63,676 nt of DNA from an uncultured Lachnobacterium sp. (GCA_937889225.1 CALAST010000036.1:1-63676); one strand, 5' to 3'; positions 15,855 to 25,519 are shown, numbered from the stretch's first letter. The notes: generated by a model from the letters alone, not told the origin. A program made the numbers and translations.

Positions 15855-18704
15855 TTATCTCGGCACTTCTACCATTTTATACGCTTCTACAATATCGAGT
15901 TCTTCAATTTCATTAAATCCTTCAAATACAAGACCACATTCGTATCCTGTTCTGACTTCTTTTACATCATCCTTAAATCTCTTGAGAGATGCTAAATTAC
16001 CTTCATGAATCAGCTTGCCTTCACGGGTAATACGAACTTTACATCCTCTTTCAAGTGTACCATCAAGCACATAAGAACCTGCGATGTTACCAACGCCAGA
16101 AGCCTTGAATATCTGACGGATTTCTGCATGACCAAGAATTTTTTCCTCAAATACAGGGTCAAGCATACCTTTCATAGCTGCTTCCACATCTTCGATTGCC
16201 TGATAAATAACTTTGTAAAGTCTTACGTCTACGCCTTCACGTTCTGCTGTCGCTTTTGCCATTGGGTCAATACGAATATTAAAGCCAATGATAATCGCAT
16301 TAGAAGCAGATGCAAGTGTAACGTCAGATTCATTAATTGCACCAACACCGCCATGGATAACTTTAACCATAACTTCTTCGTTGGAAAGTTTCATAAGACT
16401 CTGTTTTACAGCTTCTACTGAACCCTGAACGTCTGCTTTTACGATTAAGTTTAATTCTTTCATATTACCGGACTGAATCTGTGAGAATAAATCATCCAGA
16501 GACATTCTTGCTTTTGTTTCTTCTAAGAGTCTGTTCTTTTCTTCTGCAATATAAGTTTCTGCAAAGGCTTTTGCTTCTTTTTCACTATCGGTATTTACAA
16601 AGGTTTCTCCTGCAACCGGTACGCTGTTTAATCCGAGGATTTCTACCGGTGTAGAAGGTCCTGCTTCTTTTACTCTGCGTCCGTTGTCATCAATCATAGC
16701 ACGTACTTTACCATAGCTGCTACCACAAGCAATCGGGTCACCTACATGAAGCGTACCTTTTTGTACAAGTACTGTTGCAACTGCACCGCGACCTTTGTCT
16801 AACTGTGCCTCGATAACAAGACCACGAGCCTGACGTTTTGGATTTGCTTTTAATTCAAGCACTTCGGCTGTTAAAAGAATCATTTCCAAAAGGTTGTCGA
16901 TACCTTCCTTAGTATGTGCAGAAACCGGACAAAATACAGTACTTCCGCCCCAATCTTCCGGAATTAACTGATGTTCGGATAATTCCTGTTTTACACGGTC
17001 AATATTTGCGGTTGGTTTGTCAATCTTATTGATTGCAACAATAATTTCAACGCCTGCCGCTTTTGCATGACTTATCGCTTCTACCGTCTGTGGCATTACA
17101 CCATCATCTGCTGCTACTACAAGAATTGCAATATCTGTAGAATTTGCACCACGCATACGCATAGCAGTAAATGCTTCATGTCCCGGTGTATCTAAGAATG
17201 TAATGTTCTGGTCATTGATAGATACAACAGATGCACCAATATGCTGTGTAATTCCACCTGCTTCTCTTGCAGTTACTTTTGTAGAACGAATTGCATCCAG
17301 AAGGGAAGTTTTACCATGGTCAACGTGGCCCATAACACAAACAACCGGTGAACGTGGCACCATATCTTCTTCGTTTTCTTCTTCCTCTTTTAATAATTCT
17401 GCAATAACGTCAACTTTTTCTTCCTGTTCACAAATAAAGTTAAATTCCAATGCAATTTCTTCCGCTGTCTCAAAATCCACTTCATGGTTCATGGTAACCA
17501 TTGTACCTTTCATGAACAGGTTTTTGATAATAACAGATGGCTGCAATTTCATATAATCTGCCAATTCTTTGATTGTCAATTTTTCAGGAATTGTAATTGT
17601 CTTGATTACATCTTCATCTTCCTTTGGTTTCTGTGGCTGTGGAGCAGGTTTTCTCTTGCCGCCATGTTTTTCTAAATTTACATAGTTTTCCTGACGTTTG
17701 CTGCCTAACTTATCATGGTCCTGATGTCTGTTGCTGCGACGGTCATTATTTCCACCGCGTTCACGACTTTCTTTTCCACGTATTTCTTCAGATGCAGCAG
17801 CCACTTCCTTATTAAACTTATCCATTTCACGGTCGAATCGTCCTTTTTGACCTTCGTTCTTATTTCCGCGGAAGTTATTTCTATCATTGCCGTTTCTATC
17901 GTTATTATTTCTCTCATTATTGAAACGATTGTTTTTATCGCCTTGCTGACGCTCATTTCTATTTGGTCTGTCACCCTGCTGACGCTCATTTCTGTTTGGT
18001 CTGTCGCCTTGCTGACGCTCGTTTCTATTTGGTCTGTCACCTTGCTGACGCTCGTTTCTGTTTGGTCTGTCACCCTGCTGACGGTCATTTCTGTTTGGTC
18101 TGTCACCTTGCTGGCGGTCATTCTGTGGACGGTCATTTCTGGTTGCTTTTTCTTCCTGCTGACGCTCATTCTTTGACTTTTCGTTCTGTGGGCGACTTGT
18201 CATTACCAAATCTTCGTGTGCGTTTGCAGTTCTTTCGCTAATTGGACGCATTGCACGTTCTCCAACAGGACGCGGACGAATAATGGTATGTGCTTCCTGT
18301 TTATTATTTGCCTCTTTCTTCTGCCCACGATTTTCCCCGTTATTATTGTTGTTATTATTACGGTTATTCTTCTGCTGTCCGTTCTGATTTTGTTTTCTCT
18401 GCTGTTTACTGTATTGTGCATTAAATACAGCTGAAATACTTGATTTTTTCTTTGGGCGTTCTTTTGTTTCGCCCTCTGTCATCGGTTTTGATTCTTGTTT
18501 CACGTTTTGCTTTGCCTCTTTTGTTTCTATTTTTGTTTCTGTTACCTTTTTACCAAATTTCTTACGTACCATATCCTGTGCCGCTTCGTCAATTCCACTA
18601 GCAGCAGTTTTTACAGCATATTCTGTGGTACCCAGATATTCTACTATAATTTTTGATTCTATATTTAACTCTTTTGCAAGTTCATGGACTCTCATTTTCG
18701 CCAT
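15855..18704 (-). CDS. infB: Translation initiation factor IF-2 with a repeat-rich N-terminal region
   Basis: IF-2 is the GTPase that brings fMet-tRNA to the 30S subunit. At 949 residues it is long because residues about 60-360 form a disordered Arg/Asn/Gln/Asp-rich region with an 11-residue tandem repeat (RQQGDRPNRNE). The start has the IF2-N fold (MRVHELAKELNIESK), a second IF2-N lies just before the G domain, and all GTPase motifs are present: GHVDHGKTS, DTPGHEAF, NKIDKP. Domains 2-4 follow with normal text to the C-terminal VEAYKMVEVPR. GGAGG lies 11 bases before the ATG. Confidence 0.97.
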   Translation of the reverse strand: MAKMRVHELAKELNIESKIIVEYLGTTEYAVKTAASGIDEAAQDMVRKKFGKKVTETKIETKEAKQNVKQESKPMTEGETKERPKKKSSISAVFNAQYSKQQRKQNQNGQQKNNRNNNNNNNGENRGQKKEANNKQEAHTIIRPRPVGERAMRPISERTANAHEDLVMTSRPQNEKSKNERQQEEKATRNDRPQNDRQQGDRPNRNDRQQGDRPNRNERQQGDRPNRNERQQGDRPNRNERQQGDRPNRNERQQGDKNNRFNNERNNNDRNGNDRNNFRGNKNEGQKGRFDREMDKFNKEVAAASEEIRGKESRERGGNNDRRSNRHQDHDKLGSKRQENYVNLEKHGGKRKPAPQPQKPKEDEDVIKTITIPEKLTIKELADYMKLQPSVIIKNLFMKGTMVTMNHEVDFETAEEIALEFNFICEQEEKVDVIAELLKEEEENEEDMVPRSPVVCVMGHVDHGKTSLLDAIRSTKVTAREAGGITQHIGASVVSINDQNITFLDTPGHEAFTAMRMRGANSTDIAILVVAADDGVMPQTVEAISHAKAAGVEIIVAINKIDKPTANIDRVKQELSEHQLIPEDWGGSTVFCPVSAHTKEGIDNLLEMILLTAEVLELKANPKRQARGLVIEAQLDKGRGAVATVLVQKGTLHVGDPIACGSSYGKVRAMIDDNGRRVKEAGPSTPVEILGLNSVPVAGETFVNTDSEKEAKAFAETYIAEEKNRLLEETKARMSLDDLFSQIQSGNMKELNLIVKADVQGSVEAVKQSLMKLSNEEVMVKVIHGGVGAINESDVTLASASNAIIIGFNIRIDPMAKATAEREGVDVRLYKVIYQAIEDVEAAMKGMLDPVFEEKILGHAEIRQIFKASGVGNIAGSYVLDGTLERGCKVRITREGKLIHEGNLASLKRFKDDVKEVRTGYECGLVFEGFNEIEELDIVEAYKMVEVPR
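17941..18121 (-). repeat. 33-bp tandem repeat in infB
   Basis: Five full units and one degenerate unit of 33 bp encode RQQGDRPNRN followed by Asp or Glu. Units differ by few bases, which implies recent slippage expansion. The copy number probably varies between strains. Confidence 0.85.
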
Positions 18705-18741
18705 ATACTTAATTACCTCCGTTATAATTGCTTGTTGCGTA

Positions 18742-18800
18742 TAAAGCGGACACTCACAATCCGCATTCGCTACTTGCTTGTGAACGCAAGCAGCTTTGAG
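18742..18800. repeat. Palindromic repeat overlapping the ylxQ 3' end
   Basis: Copy of the dispersed element: GCGGACACTCACAATCCGC hairpin followed by ATTCGCTACTTGCTTGTGAA and CGCAAGCAGCTTTGAG. It occupies the infB-ylxQ junction and the TAG stop of ylxQ lies within it. Confidence 0.7.
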
Positions 18801-19084
18801 ACTACGGCATTTGCCAGGTTCTCATCTGTAATTGCCAACGATGCACGAAATTGCTTCCCAATACATCTGCCCAATTCGTCTTTTGTTCCGAATACGTGCA
18901 TTGGGACTTCATAAAAATTCGTCATATTTGTAAACATCTTTAATGTATTGTCTGATGCTTCTTCTGAAACAATTACCAAATATGCTTTCCCTGATTTTAT
19001 TGCTTTTTCCGTAGAAAACTCTCCGCTTACCACATTACCGGATTTCGCTGCAATACCCAGCATTTGTAATACTCTATTTCGCAA
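18770..19084 (-). CDS. ylxQ: L7Ae/L30e-family RNA-binding protein (YlxQ)
   Basis: A small kink-turn RNA-binding protein of the nusA-infB operon. The 104-residue protein starts MRNRVLQMLGIAAKSGNVVSGE, the family pattern, and continues with YLVIVSEEASDNTLKMF and VFGTKDELGRCIGK. The last ten or so residues (KLLAFTSK) and the stop codon are supplied by the palindromic repeat, so the native C terminus has been replaced. It overlaps ylxR by 11 bases. Its exact RNA target is not known. Confidence 0.93.
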   Translation of the reverse strand: MRNRVLQMLGIAAKSGNVVSGEFSTEKAIKSGKAYLVIVSEEASDNTLKMFTNMTNFYEVPMHVFGTKDELGRCIGKQFRASLAITDENLANAVVSKLLAFTSK

Positions 19085-19346
19085 TACTGCTCATCTCCTC
19101 TTTTAAGACCTCGTAAACCGCTGTCGGGATAGCAATTTTCAAAGAGCGTTCCAATCCTTTTCGTTTCACGGCCATTTCCAAACATCCCATATTAGAACAC
19201 AGATATGCACCACGACCATTTTTCCTGCCTGTCGTATCCAGAACTACTTCACCTTCCGGTGTTTTAATGACACGTACTAACTCCTTTTTTGCTTTCATTT
19301 CCCCACAGCCAACACATTGTCGCATTGGGACTTTTTTAACTGTCAT
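19074..19346 (-). CDS. ylxR: YlxR/RnpM-family RNA-binding protein
   Basis: A 90-residue DUF448 protein with the signature RQCVGCGEMKAKKEL, then DTTGRKNGRGAYLC and KGLERSLK. Family members bind RNA, and the Bacillus member has been linked to RNase P. It sits 2 bases after nusA and overlaps ylxQ, the conserved place. Confidence 0.95.
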   Translation of the reverse strand: MTVKKVPMRQCVGCGEMKAKKELVRVIKTPEGEVVLDTTGRKNGRGAYLCSNMGCLEMAVKRKGLERSLKIAIPTAVYEVLKEEMSSIAK

Positions 19347-19348
19347 GC

Positions 19349-20584
19349 CTATTCCTCATTATATTCCTTGCTGCTATCTTCGTAGTCATCCTCATATGCA
19401 TCTTCTTCGTATTCATCATCGAATTTTTCTGCTTCAAAATCATCTGCACCATCAAAGTCTTCTACAGCATTTTCTTCGTAATTACCATCATAGTCGTCTT
19501 CGTATTCTTCATCTTCATAGTCATTTTCATAATCCATGAAGTCTCCTGCCTCGCGAGCCTGTGATTCACTCTTAATATCAATCTTAAATCCGGTAAGACG
19601 AGCTGCAAGTCTTGCATTCTGTCCTTCTTTACCAATTGCCAAAGATAACTGATAATCCGGAACGACTACTTTTGCAGTTTTTTCATCGCCATCTGCAATA
19701 ACAGAAATAACTTTTGCAGGACTTAATGCATTTTGAATTAAAATTGCAGGATTTTCATCCCATGTGATAATATCAATTTTTTCCCCACGAAGCTCATCTA
19801 CGATAGCATTTACACGGGCTCCATTGATACCAACACATGCTCCAACCGGGTCTACATCCGGGTCATTTGACCATACCGCAATCTTTGTTCTGCTTCCTGC
19901 TTCTCTGGAAATGGATTTGATTTCTACAATACCGTCTTTTACTTCTGTTACTTCGGATTCAAATAAACGTTTCACAAATTCCGGGTGTGTTCTGGAAACT
20001 AAAATCTTTGGTCCTTTTGAGGTGGACTTTACTTCCAAAATATATACTTTGATACGTTCTGTCGGCATAAAAGTTTCACCCTTAATCTGTTCACTCTCTG
20101 TTAAAAGTGCATCTGCTTTGCCAAGGTTGATACTGACATTTTTGCCAACATAACGCTGAACAATACCTGTAATGATATCTTTTTCTTTGCTGATATATTC
20201 ATCATATACAACTTTTCGTTCTTCTTCACGAATTTTCTGTAAGATAACGTTTTTCGCATTCTGTGTAGCGATACGACCAAATTCTCTTGATTTTACTTCT
20301 ACCTGCACGATATCACCCAATTCATAGTTTGGGTCAATCATCTTTGCATTCACCAAAGAAATTTCCTCTACCATATCTTCTACATCTTCTACAACTGTTT
20401 TTTCCTGAATGCAATGGAATTCACAGGTATCTTTATCAATGATAACCTTTACATTATCGGATTTGCCAAAATGGTTTTTGCATGCTGTAACGAGAGAATT
20501 TTCAATCGCTTCCAACAATGCCTCTTTACTGATATTTTTTTCCTGTTCCAATATATTTAACGCCTCTAATAATTCGCTGTTCAC
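19349..20584 (-). CDS. nusA: Transcription termination/antitermination factor NusA
   Basis: NusA binds RNA polymerase and controls pausing and termination. The 411-residue protein has an N-terminal polymerase-binding domain (MNSELLEALNILEQEKNIS), an S1 domain (about 135-200), and two KH domains (GACVGINGARVNAIVDEL and LAIGKEGQNARLAARL). A very acidic Asp/Glu/Tyr-rich tail of about 65 residues (from 345) replaces the helical repeats seen in proteobacteria. The start is GTG with AAGGAGG 8 bases upstream. Confidence 0.96.
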   Translation of the reverse strand: MNSELLEALNILEQEKNISKEALLEAIENSLVTACKNHFGKSDNVKVIIDKDTCEFHCIQEKTVVEDVEDMVEEISLVNAKMIDPNYELGDIVQVEVKSREFGRIATQNAKNVILQKIREEERKVVYDEYISKEKDIITGIVQRYVGKNVSINLGKADALLTESEQIKGETFMPTERIKVYILEVKSTSKGPKILVSRTHPEFVKRLFESEVTEVKDGIVEIKSISREAGSRTKIAVWSNDPDVDPVGACVGINGARVNAIVDELRGEKIDIITWDENPAILIQNALSPAKVISVIADGDEKTAKVVVPDYQLSLAIGKEGQNARLAARLTGFKIDIKSESQAREAGDFMDYENDYEDEEYEDDYDGNYEENAVEDFDGADDFEAEKFDDEYEEDAYEDDYEDSSKEYNEE

Positions 20585-20616
20585 TATTTTTTCCTCCTTT
20601 TTATTTTTTCAATCGG

Positions 20617-21081
20617 TTAAAAGTGTACTGCCTGACGGATGAGTGCAATCTCTGCTTTTTCAAAATGCATTTCTTCTCCGTCAGCATCAATTGTAACACC
20701 ATTGTCATCATATGCTGTTAACAAGCCATAGAATTCTTTGCATCGGTTAATGGCACGATACGTTCGAATTTCGACTTCTTTGCCCATATTGCGGATATAA
20801 TCTTTTTCTTTCTTTAATGGACGACCAAGTCCCGGAGAACTCACCTCAAATGTATAAGACTCCGGAATAAAATCCTTTTCATCCAATAATACATTCATTT
20901 CTCTTGCTACTGTTTCACAGTCATTTACTGTAATTCCGCCCTCTTTATCAATATACGTTCTTAAATAATACAGGCTTCCTTCTTTTACATACTCTACGTC
21001 TACAAGTTCAAATCCCAATCTTTCTAAAATTGGCAAAATCAGTTCTTCTGTTTTCGCTTCATATACGCTTGCTTTTGACAA
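20617..21081 (-). CDS. rimP: Ribosome maturation factor RimP
   Basis: RimP assists 30S assembly. The protein reads EELILPILERLGFELVDVEYVKEG, the typical N-terminal half, then FEVSSPGLGRPLKKEKDY and a C-terminal Sm-like domain. The frame is open to an ATG at 21120, but that ATG has no ribosome binding site; a TTG at 21081 has AAAGGGTGGTG about 8 bases upstream and gives the normal length (154 residues). Either start is possible. It is the first gene of the operon. Confidence 0.9.
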   Translation of the reverse strand: MSKASVYEAKTEELILPILERLGFELVDVEYVKEGSLYYLRTYIDKEGGITVNDCETVAREMNVLLDEKDFIPESYTFEVSSPGLGRPLKKEKDYIRNMGKEVEIRTYRAINRCKEFYGLLTAYDDNGVTIDADGEEMHFEKAEIALIRQAVHF

Positions 21082-21128
21082 TGATGTACACCACCCTTTC
21101 TGTTTTCTATACTCATTCACTACTTACT

Positions 21129-21196
21129 TTGAATGCAGGCTGTTTTGTACTTGCGTTCAAAACATGAATTGAGAGAGGACGTTTGCCCTCTCTCAA
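21129..21196 (-). repeat. Half copy of the palindromic repeat plus a strong hairpin in the rimP leader
   Basis: GAATGCAGGCTG...CTTGCGTTCAAA (21131-21162) matches the second hairpin of the element in truB. Next to it TTGAGAGAGG and CCTCTCTCAA (21169-21196) form a 10-bp stem. Both lie in the 5' leader of the rimP-nusA operon, between promoter and start codon, and could affect mRNA stability or expression of the operon (inference). Confidence 0.55.
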
Positions 21197-21222
21197 CTTA
21201 AGTCTCATTGTTATCAATAATT

Positions 21223-21251
21223 ATATTAGCACCAAAAACGTTTAATTGCAA
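21223..21251 (-). promoter_or_regulatory. Promoter of the rimP-nusA-infB operon
   Basis: Minus strand -35 TTGCAA (21246-21251), 17-base spacer, -10 TAATAT (21223-21228); a TATAAT overlaps three bases downstream. It lies just past the mcp stop, so the operon has its own start separate from mcp. Confidence 0.6.
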
Positions 21252-21269
21252 GGTTTTTATGGAATTTCG

Positions 21270-22979
21270 TTAAATTTTAAAATTTCCCATAAGAGATACC
21301 ATCGTCTCTACCTGTGCTTTTTGCTGCTCACTAACAGCCGCTGTTTCTTCTGAAGTCGCGGAATTATTATCTACAACATTTGAAACCGTTGAGACTGCAC
21401 TATTTATATTATGCATATTCTCTACATCTGCACTTAACATATCTGCAATTTGTCCCATTTTTGAGGTCGCAGCCTGTGCGTTCTCAATAACCTTATTCAT
21501 TGTCTCCATGGTCTGATTTGCGATATCAATTCCTTGGTCTACTGCTGCAATTGTGGTTTCAATTAATTTATCGGTTCTTCCTGCTGCAAGTGCAGACTCT
21601 TCTGCCAATTTTTTCACTTGCCCTGCTACAACTGCAAATCCACGTCCTGCTTCACCGGCTCTGGCAGCCTCAATTGCTGCATTTAATGATAAGAGATTTG
21701 TCTGAGATGCAATATCATCAATTGTACTGATAATTGTGCCAATCTGTTCTGAACATTTGCTGATTTCTGCAATTGCACTTTTGAGTTCTTCCATTTTCTG
21801 ACTTCCAACCATTAGGATTTCACCTGCATGGGTAGCAAGTTTTACGGATTCTGTTGCTTCTCCTGCACTATGCTCAATGCTTTCTGTCATATTTTCGATT
21901 ACAATTACAAGGTCAGAAACTTGAGATGCCTGCTCCGTATTGCCATCTGCTAAGTCCTGTGCTGCACAAGAAAGCTGTTCTGCCCCCGAATCAATCTGTG
22001 AGGTTACTTCACGAAGCGTATGTAATGTTTCACGCATTTTTGCTCCGATTGTATCTAAAGACTCGCGGATTTTTACGAATGCACCGACATACTCTTTTTC
22101 CAATTTAATGTTGTAATTACCATTACCCATCTGTTCTAAAACATCCGAAACTTCTCCTATCATTTCACTCATGTTCTTTTTCATAAAGGCAATGGATTTT
22201 ACCATCGTGCCAACTTCGCTTGAATCTGCTTCCAAATCAAGTATCTGCGTAAAATCACCATTTGCAAGATGTTTCATTTCCTCAGAAACTTTTTCAATTG
22301 GCATAAGAAGTTTGTTATGGGAAAATTTAATACATGACATCAGTTCCCAAGACAGATAAATAAAAGAGCCAATAAACATCAATTGCGATGTCATCTGCAT
22401 AATATTGCAAATAGAAGTATCATTTGCTAATCGCTGCTGAATGGCATGAATCGTCGTGTCGGTCAAATCATTAATCTGTCCAATTGTTTCTTCATACATA
22501 TCGCTGAATACCGCATCCTGTGCTGCTATCAGATTACCTTTTTTCACTTCTTCCATAGCAGCTTCTTCTAATGGAACAAGACCGTCCGATAATCCTGCTA
22601 TCTGCTCGAGTCCTGCCCATTCATCTTCTTCCAGTCCTTCTTTTTCCAAAATTGCAATCGCTTTATCACGATTCTTATCTACATTTAATTCGTTCATATA
22701 TGCATCGTAAAATTCCGAATTTCCCGTTACTGCATAGGACTGTACTGCTGCCGTCAAAGCTTTTGAGCCTAAACGATACTGATTTAATGCCATCGTAACG
22801 GTAAGCTGCCTTGTTTTTGCAATTAACATCTGATAGTTTGAAGCAAGAGATAATGCTAAGAGCACGATTCCAATTATTAAAACGATGTTTGCACGCTTAC
22901 GAATTGCCTGTAATTGTGCTTTTTGACTTTCTTTGTTTAAAACCTGTTTTCCATTTTCTTTCGATTTTTCTTTAGCCAT
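21270..22979 (-). CDS. Methyl-accepting chemotaxis protein
   Basis: A transmembrane chemoreceptor. After a Lys-rich start there is a membrane segment at about 31-50, an extracytoplasmic helical sensor of about 145 residues, a second membrane segment at about 198-220, a HAMP domain and a long signalling coiled coil with the hairpin tip SLNAAIEAARAGEAGRGFAV followed by VVAGQVKKLAEESA. The C-terminal NWETF-type pentapeptide for CheR is absent. The ligand is unknown. GGGAGG precedes the ATG. No other chemotaxis genes are in the window. Confidence 0.94.
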   Translation of the reverse strand: MAKEKSKENGKQVLNKESQKAQLQAIRKRANIVLIIGIVLLALSLASNYQMLIAKTRQLTVTMALNQYRLGSKALTAAVQSYAVTGNSEFYDAYMNELNVDKNRDKAIAILEKEGLEEDEWAGLEQIAGLSDGLVPLEEAAMEEVKKGNLIAAQDAVFSDMYEETIGQINDLTDTTIHAIQQRLANDTSICNIMQMTSQLMFIGSFIYLSWELMSCIKFSHNKLLMPIEKVSEEMKHLANGDFTQILDLEADSSEVGTMVKSIAFMKKNMSEMIGEVSDVLEQMGNGNYNIKLEKEYVGAFVKIRESLDTIGAKMRETLHTLREVTSQIDSGAEQLSCAAQDLADGNTEQASQVSDLVIVIENMTESIEHSAGEATESVKLATHAGEILMVGSQKMEELKSAIAEISKCSEQIGTIISTIDDIASQTNLLSLNAAIEAARAGEAGRGFAVVAGQVKKLAEESALAAGRTDKLIETTIAAVDQGIDIANQTMETMNKVIENAQAATSKMGQIADMLSADVENMHNINSAVSTVSNVVDNNSATSEETAAVSEQQKAQVETMVSLMGNFKI

Positions 22980-23185
22980 AAATAGAGCCCTCCCATATAT
23001 TTATGCTAAGTTAAATTTTACTATTAATTGGTATAAATTTCAAGGAAAAACGGCAAATTGTGTATACATTTTTGTGAATTTAGTTATTATTCATAGTATT
23101 TCCTGTTCTATTAACGAAAAATTTCAATTAAGTATGTAAAAATACCTATATTTTTAAATTTTTTCTTTTTGCTATACCTATTCTT

Positions 23186-23194
23186 TGTTATAAT
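23186..23194 (+). promoter_or_regulatory. Extended -10 promoter for the plus-strand island genes
   Basis: TG, one base, then TATAAT (23189-23194), about 55 bases before the Uma2 start; the -35 region is poor (TTGCTA at a 14-base spacing). The rest of the 272-base mcp-Uma2 gap shows nothing else clear. Confidence 0.55.
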
Positions 23195-23251
23195 AATAAA
23201 TAATTTATAGAAATAACAGATACTACAATAACTATGAAAGGAAGTGAATAT

Positions 23252-23815
23252 ATGCCAGCATTACAATCACAATTACAGTTATTAACACTTGAACAATACG
23301 AAGCCTATACAGACGATACACGAATTGAAGTATTTGATGGAATTGTTTATAACATGGCCGCTCCCTCACAAGAGCACCAAACAATATTGTTAGAACTTTC
23401 CACTCTGCTCAATTCTTATATAAAACAAAAAAAAGGACCATGCAGGGTATTTCCTGCTCCATTTGATGTAAAACTTTCTGATAAACCTCTCACTATCGTA
23501 CAACCTGATATTATGATTGTATGTGATAAAAGTAAATTGGATGGAAAACGCTGTAATGGTGCTCCTGATTTTATCATTGAGATTATTTTTCCTAGTAATG
23601 CAGCAGATGATTATATCCGCAAGCTCTACTATTACAAAAATGCCGGAGTTCGCGAATATTGGATTGTTGACCCTCGCCGAAAGATTGTGACCGTAAATTA
23701 TTTTGAGGGAAATATGCTCAATATTCAATATTCTTTTGATTCTGCAATTAAGGTTAATCTTTATGATGATTTGGTTATTAACTTTGCTGAGATTGCTGAG
23801 GTGTTGAATAATTAA
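23252..23815 (+). CDS. Uma2 family (DUF820) putative PD-(D/E)XK endonuclease
   Basis: Uma2 proteins have a restriction-endonuclease-like fold; their function is mostly unknown. The 187-residue protein shows the family text YEAYTDDTRIEVFDGIVYNMA, the nuclease core VQPDIMIVCDKS and PDFIIEII, then KLYYYKNAGVREYWIVDP. The usual E-(V/I)-x-S of the core reads EIIFPS, still compatible. Start at 23252 is preceded by GGAAGTG; an ATG 6 codons earlier lacks a site. It is followed by a 117-base gap and then the AAA-ATPase gene. The protein probably acts on DNA, possibly in defence or repair (inference). Confidence 0.85.
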   Translation: MPALQSQLQLLTLEQYEAYTDDTRIEVFDGIVYNMAAPSQEHQTILLELSTLLNSYIKQKKGPCRVFPAPFDVKLSDKPLTIVQPDIMIVCDKSKLDGKRCNGAPDFIIEIIFPSNAADDYIRKLYYYKNAGVREYWIVDPRRKIVTVNYFEGNMLNIQYSFDSAIKVNLYDDLVINFAEIAEVLNN

Positions 23816-23932
23816 CTTTCTCTCAAGTATTCCAAAAGATATGTAATGTGAAAGTATTTATTTGGAGCAAACTATTTATGATAGGTAAAATACAGTCAGT
23901 CAATATTTTTCAGAGGTAAGGAGGAGATAATT

Positions 23933-25519
23933 ATGGGAATATTCGTTAATCCGGGGAACAACGCCTTTCAAGTTGCGTTAAATTCAGAAATATATGTGGA
24001 TAAGACAGAATTAATTGAATATACAAACCGCATGATGGATACAAAACAAGCTTTAATCTGCAACAGCCGTCCAAGGCGATTTGGAAAATCCACAACAGCC
24101 GATATGCTGACTGCCTATTATAGCTGTGGTTGTAACTCAGAGCAGATGTTTGAAGGAAAAAAAATTAGTAAAACGGATAGTTTCAAAAAACACCTTAACA
24201 AATATGATGTCATTCGTTTGGATATTCAATGGTTCTTAGCACCTTCCAAACCACTAGATACCATCGTACAAAGAATAGAAGAAAGTGTTATGAAAGAACT
24301 GAAAGAATACTATCCAAATGAAGTAGAAAATCAGAATCTTTCCCTTGCAGAAGGACTCAGCAGTATCAATCAAGCTACCGGAAAGAAATTTATCGTAATC
24401 ATTGATGAATGGGATGTTCTGATTCGTGATAAAGCAGAAAATTCAAAAATTCAAAAAGAATATATTGATTTTCTACGAACCTTATTTAAAGGAAGTCATC
24501 CAACAGAGTTTCTGCACCTTGCTTATTTAACAGGCATTCTTCCAATTAAAAAAATCAAGACACAGTCAGCACTTAACAACTTTGAGGAATTTACGATGCT
24601 GGAGCCTGATATGCTTGCTCCTTATATTGGTTTTACGGAAGAAGAAGTTAAGGAACTATGCATTCGTTATCGGAGGAATTTTGAAGATGTAAAACGGTGG
24701 TACGATGGCTATGTTCTGGGAGAATATCAAGTATATAATCCGAAAGCTGTAATTAGTATTATGTTAAGAGGAGCATTTCGCAGTTATTGGTCAAAGACAG
24801 GAACGTATGAATCTATTTTGCCACTCATAAATATGGATTTTGATGGTCTGCGAACAGCCATTATTCAGATGCTTTCCGGTGCATCCATCGAAGTGGATAT
24901 TAATACGTTTCAAAATGATATGGTTTCCTTCCAAAATAAAGATGATGTAATTACTTTATTGATTCATCTTGGATATTTAACTTATGATCAAAAGCGGGGA
25001 AAGGCTTTTATTCCAAATGAAGAAATTCGACAGGAATTTTTGATGGCAACCAAAAATCAAAAATGGAATGAGCTGATTGAGTTCCAAAGAGAATCCAAAG
25101 ATTTATTGGATGCAACATTGGATATGGACTGTGAAGCAGTCGCAGAAGGAATTGAAAAAATTCACACACAATTTGCTTCTACCATTCAATACAATGATGA
25201 AAATTCTCTCAGTAGTGTTCTAACAATAGCTTACCTGTCAGCAATGCAGTATTATTTTATACCAATAAGAGAAATGCCAACAGGACAAGGATTTGCAGAC
25301 TATGTATTTTTGCCAAAGCCGGAATATGCAAATGAAATACCGGCTCTGCTTGTGGAATTGAAATGGAATAAAAAGGTGATTACGGCATTACAGCAAATTA
25401 AGGAAAAAAAATATGTGCAGGCGATTTCCAATTATACGGGGAATATTTTGTTGGTTGGGATTGCGTATGATAAAAAAAGTAAGGAACATGCTTGTATAAT
25501 TGAGGAGTGTGAGGTTTAA
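23933..25519 (+). CDS. AAA-ATPase-like protein with C-terminal PD-(D/E)XK nuclease domain (PF09820/PF08011 type)
   Basis: A 528-residue protein of the family that is widely multiplied in Lachnospiraceae and Bacteroidales. The N-terminal ATPase starts with VDKTELIEY, has the Walker A variant RPRRFGKST (46-54) and Walker B FIVIIDEWD (153-161). A helical middle is followed by the nuclease-like C terminus with GFADYVFLP, IPALLVELKW and IKEKKY. AAGGAGG is 9 bases upstream. The family's role is unproven; the fold suggests ATP-dependent nucleic-acid cleavage or a mobile/defence function. Confidence 0.9.
   Translation: MGIFVNPGNNAFQVALNSEIYVDKTELIEYTNRMMDTKQALICNSRPRRFGKSTTADMLTAYYSCGCNSEQMFEGKKISKTDSFKKHLNKYDVIRLDIQWFLAPSKPLDTIVQRIEESVMKELKEYYPNEVENQNLSLAEGLSSINQATGKKFIVIIDEWDVLIRDKAENSKIQKEYIDFLRTLFKGSHPTEFLHLAYLTGILPIKKIKTQSALNNFEEFTMLEPDMLAPYIGFTEEEVKELCIRYRRNFEDVKRWYDGYVLGEYQVYNPKAVISIMLRGAFRSYWSKTGTYESILPLINMDFDGLRTAIIQMLSGASIEVDINTFQNDMVSFQNKDDVITLLIHLGYLTYDQKRGKAFIPNEEIRQEFLMATKNQKWNELIEFQRESKDLLDATLDMDCEAVAEGIEKIHTQFASTIQYNDENSLSSVLTIAYLSAMQYYFIPIREMPTGQGFADYVFLPKPEYANEIPALLVELKWNKKVITALQQIKEKKYVQAISNYTGNILLVGIAYDKKSKEHACIIEECEV

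Noticed and set aside
17705..18241. Long open frames on both strands opposite the IF-2 repeat region
   Set aside because: They are by-products of the 33-bp repeat, which is open in several frames; no ribosome binding sites and no sensible composition.
23390..23728. 112-codon minus-strand open frame
   Set aside because: Fully inside the Uma2 gene on the other strand; no start signal.
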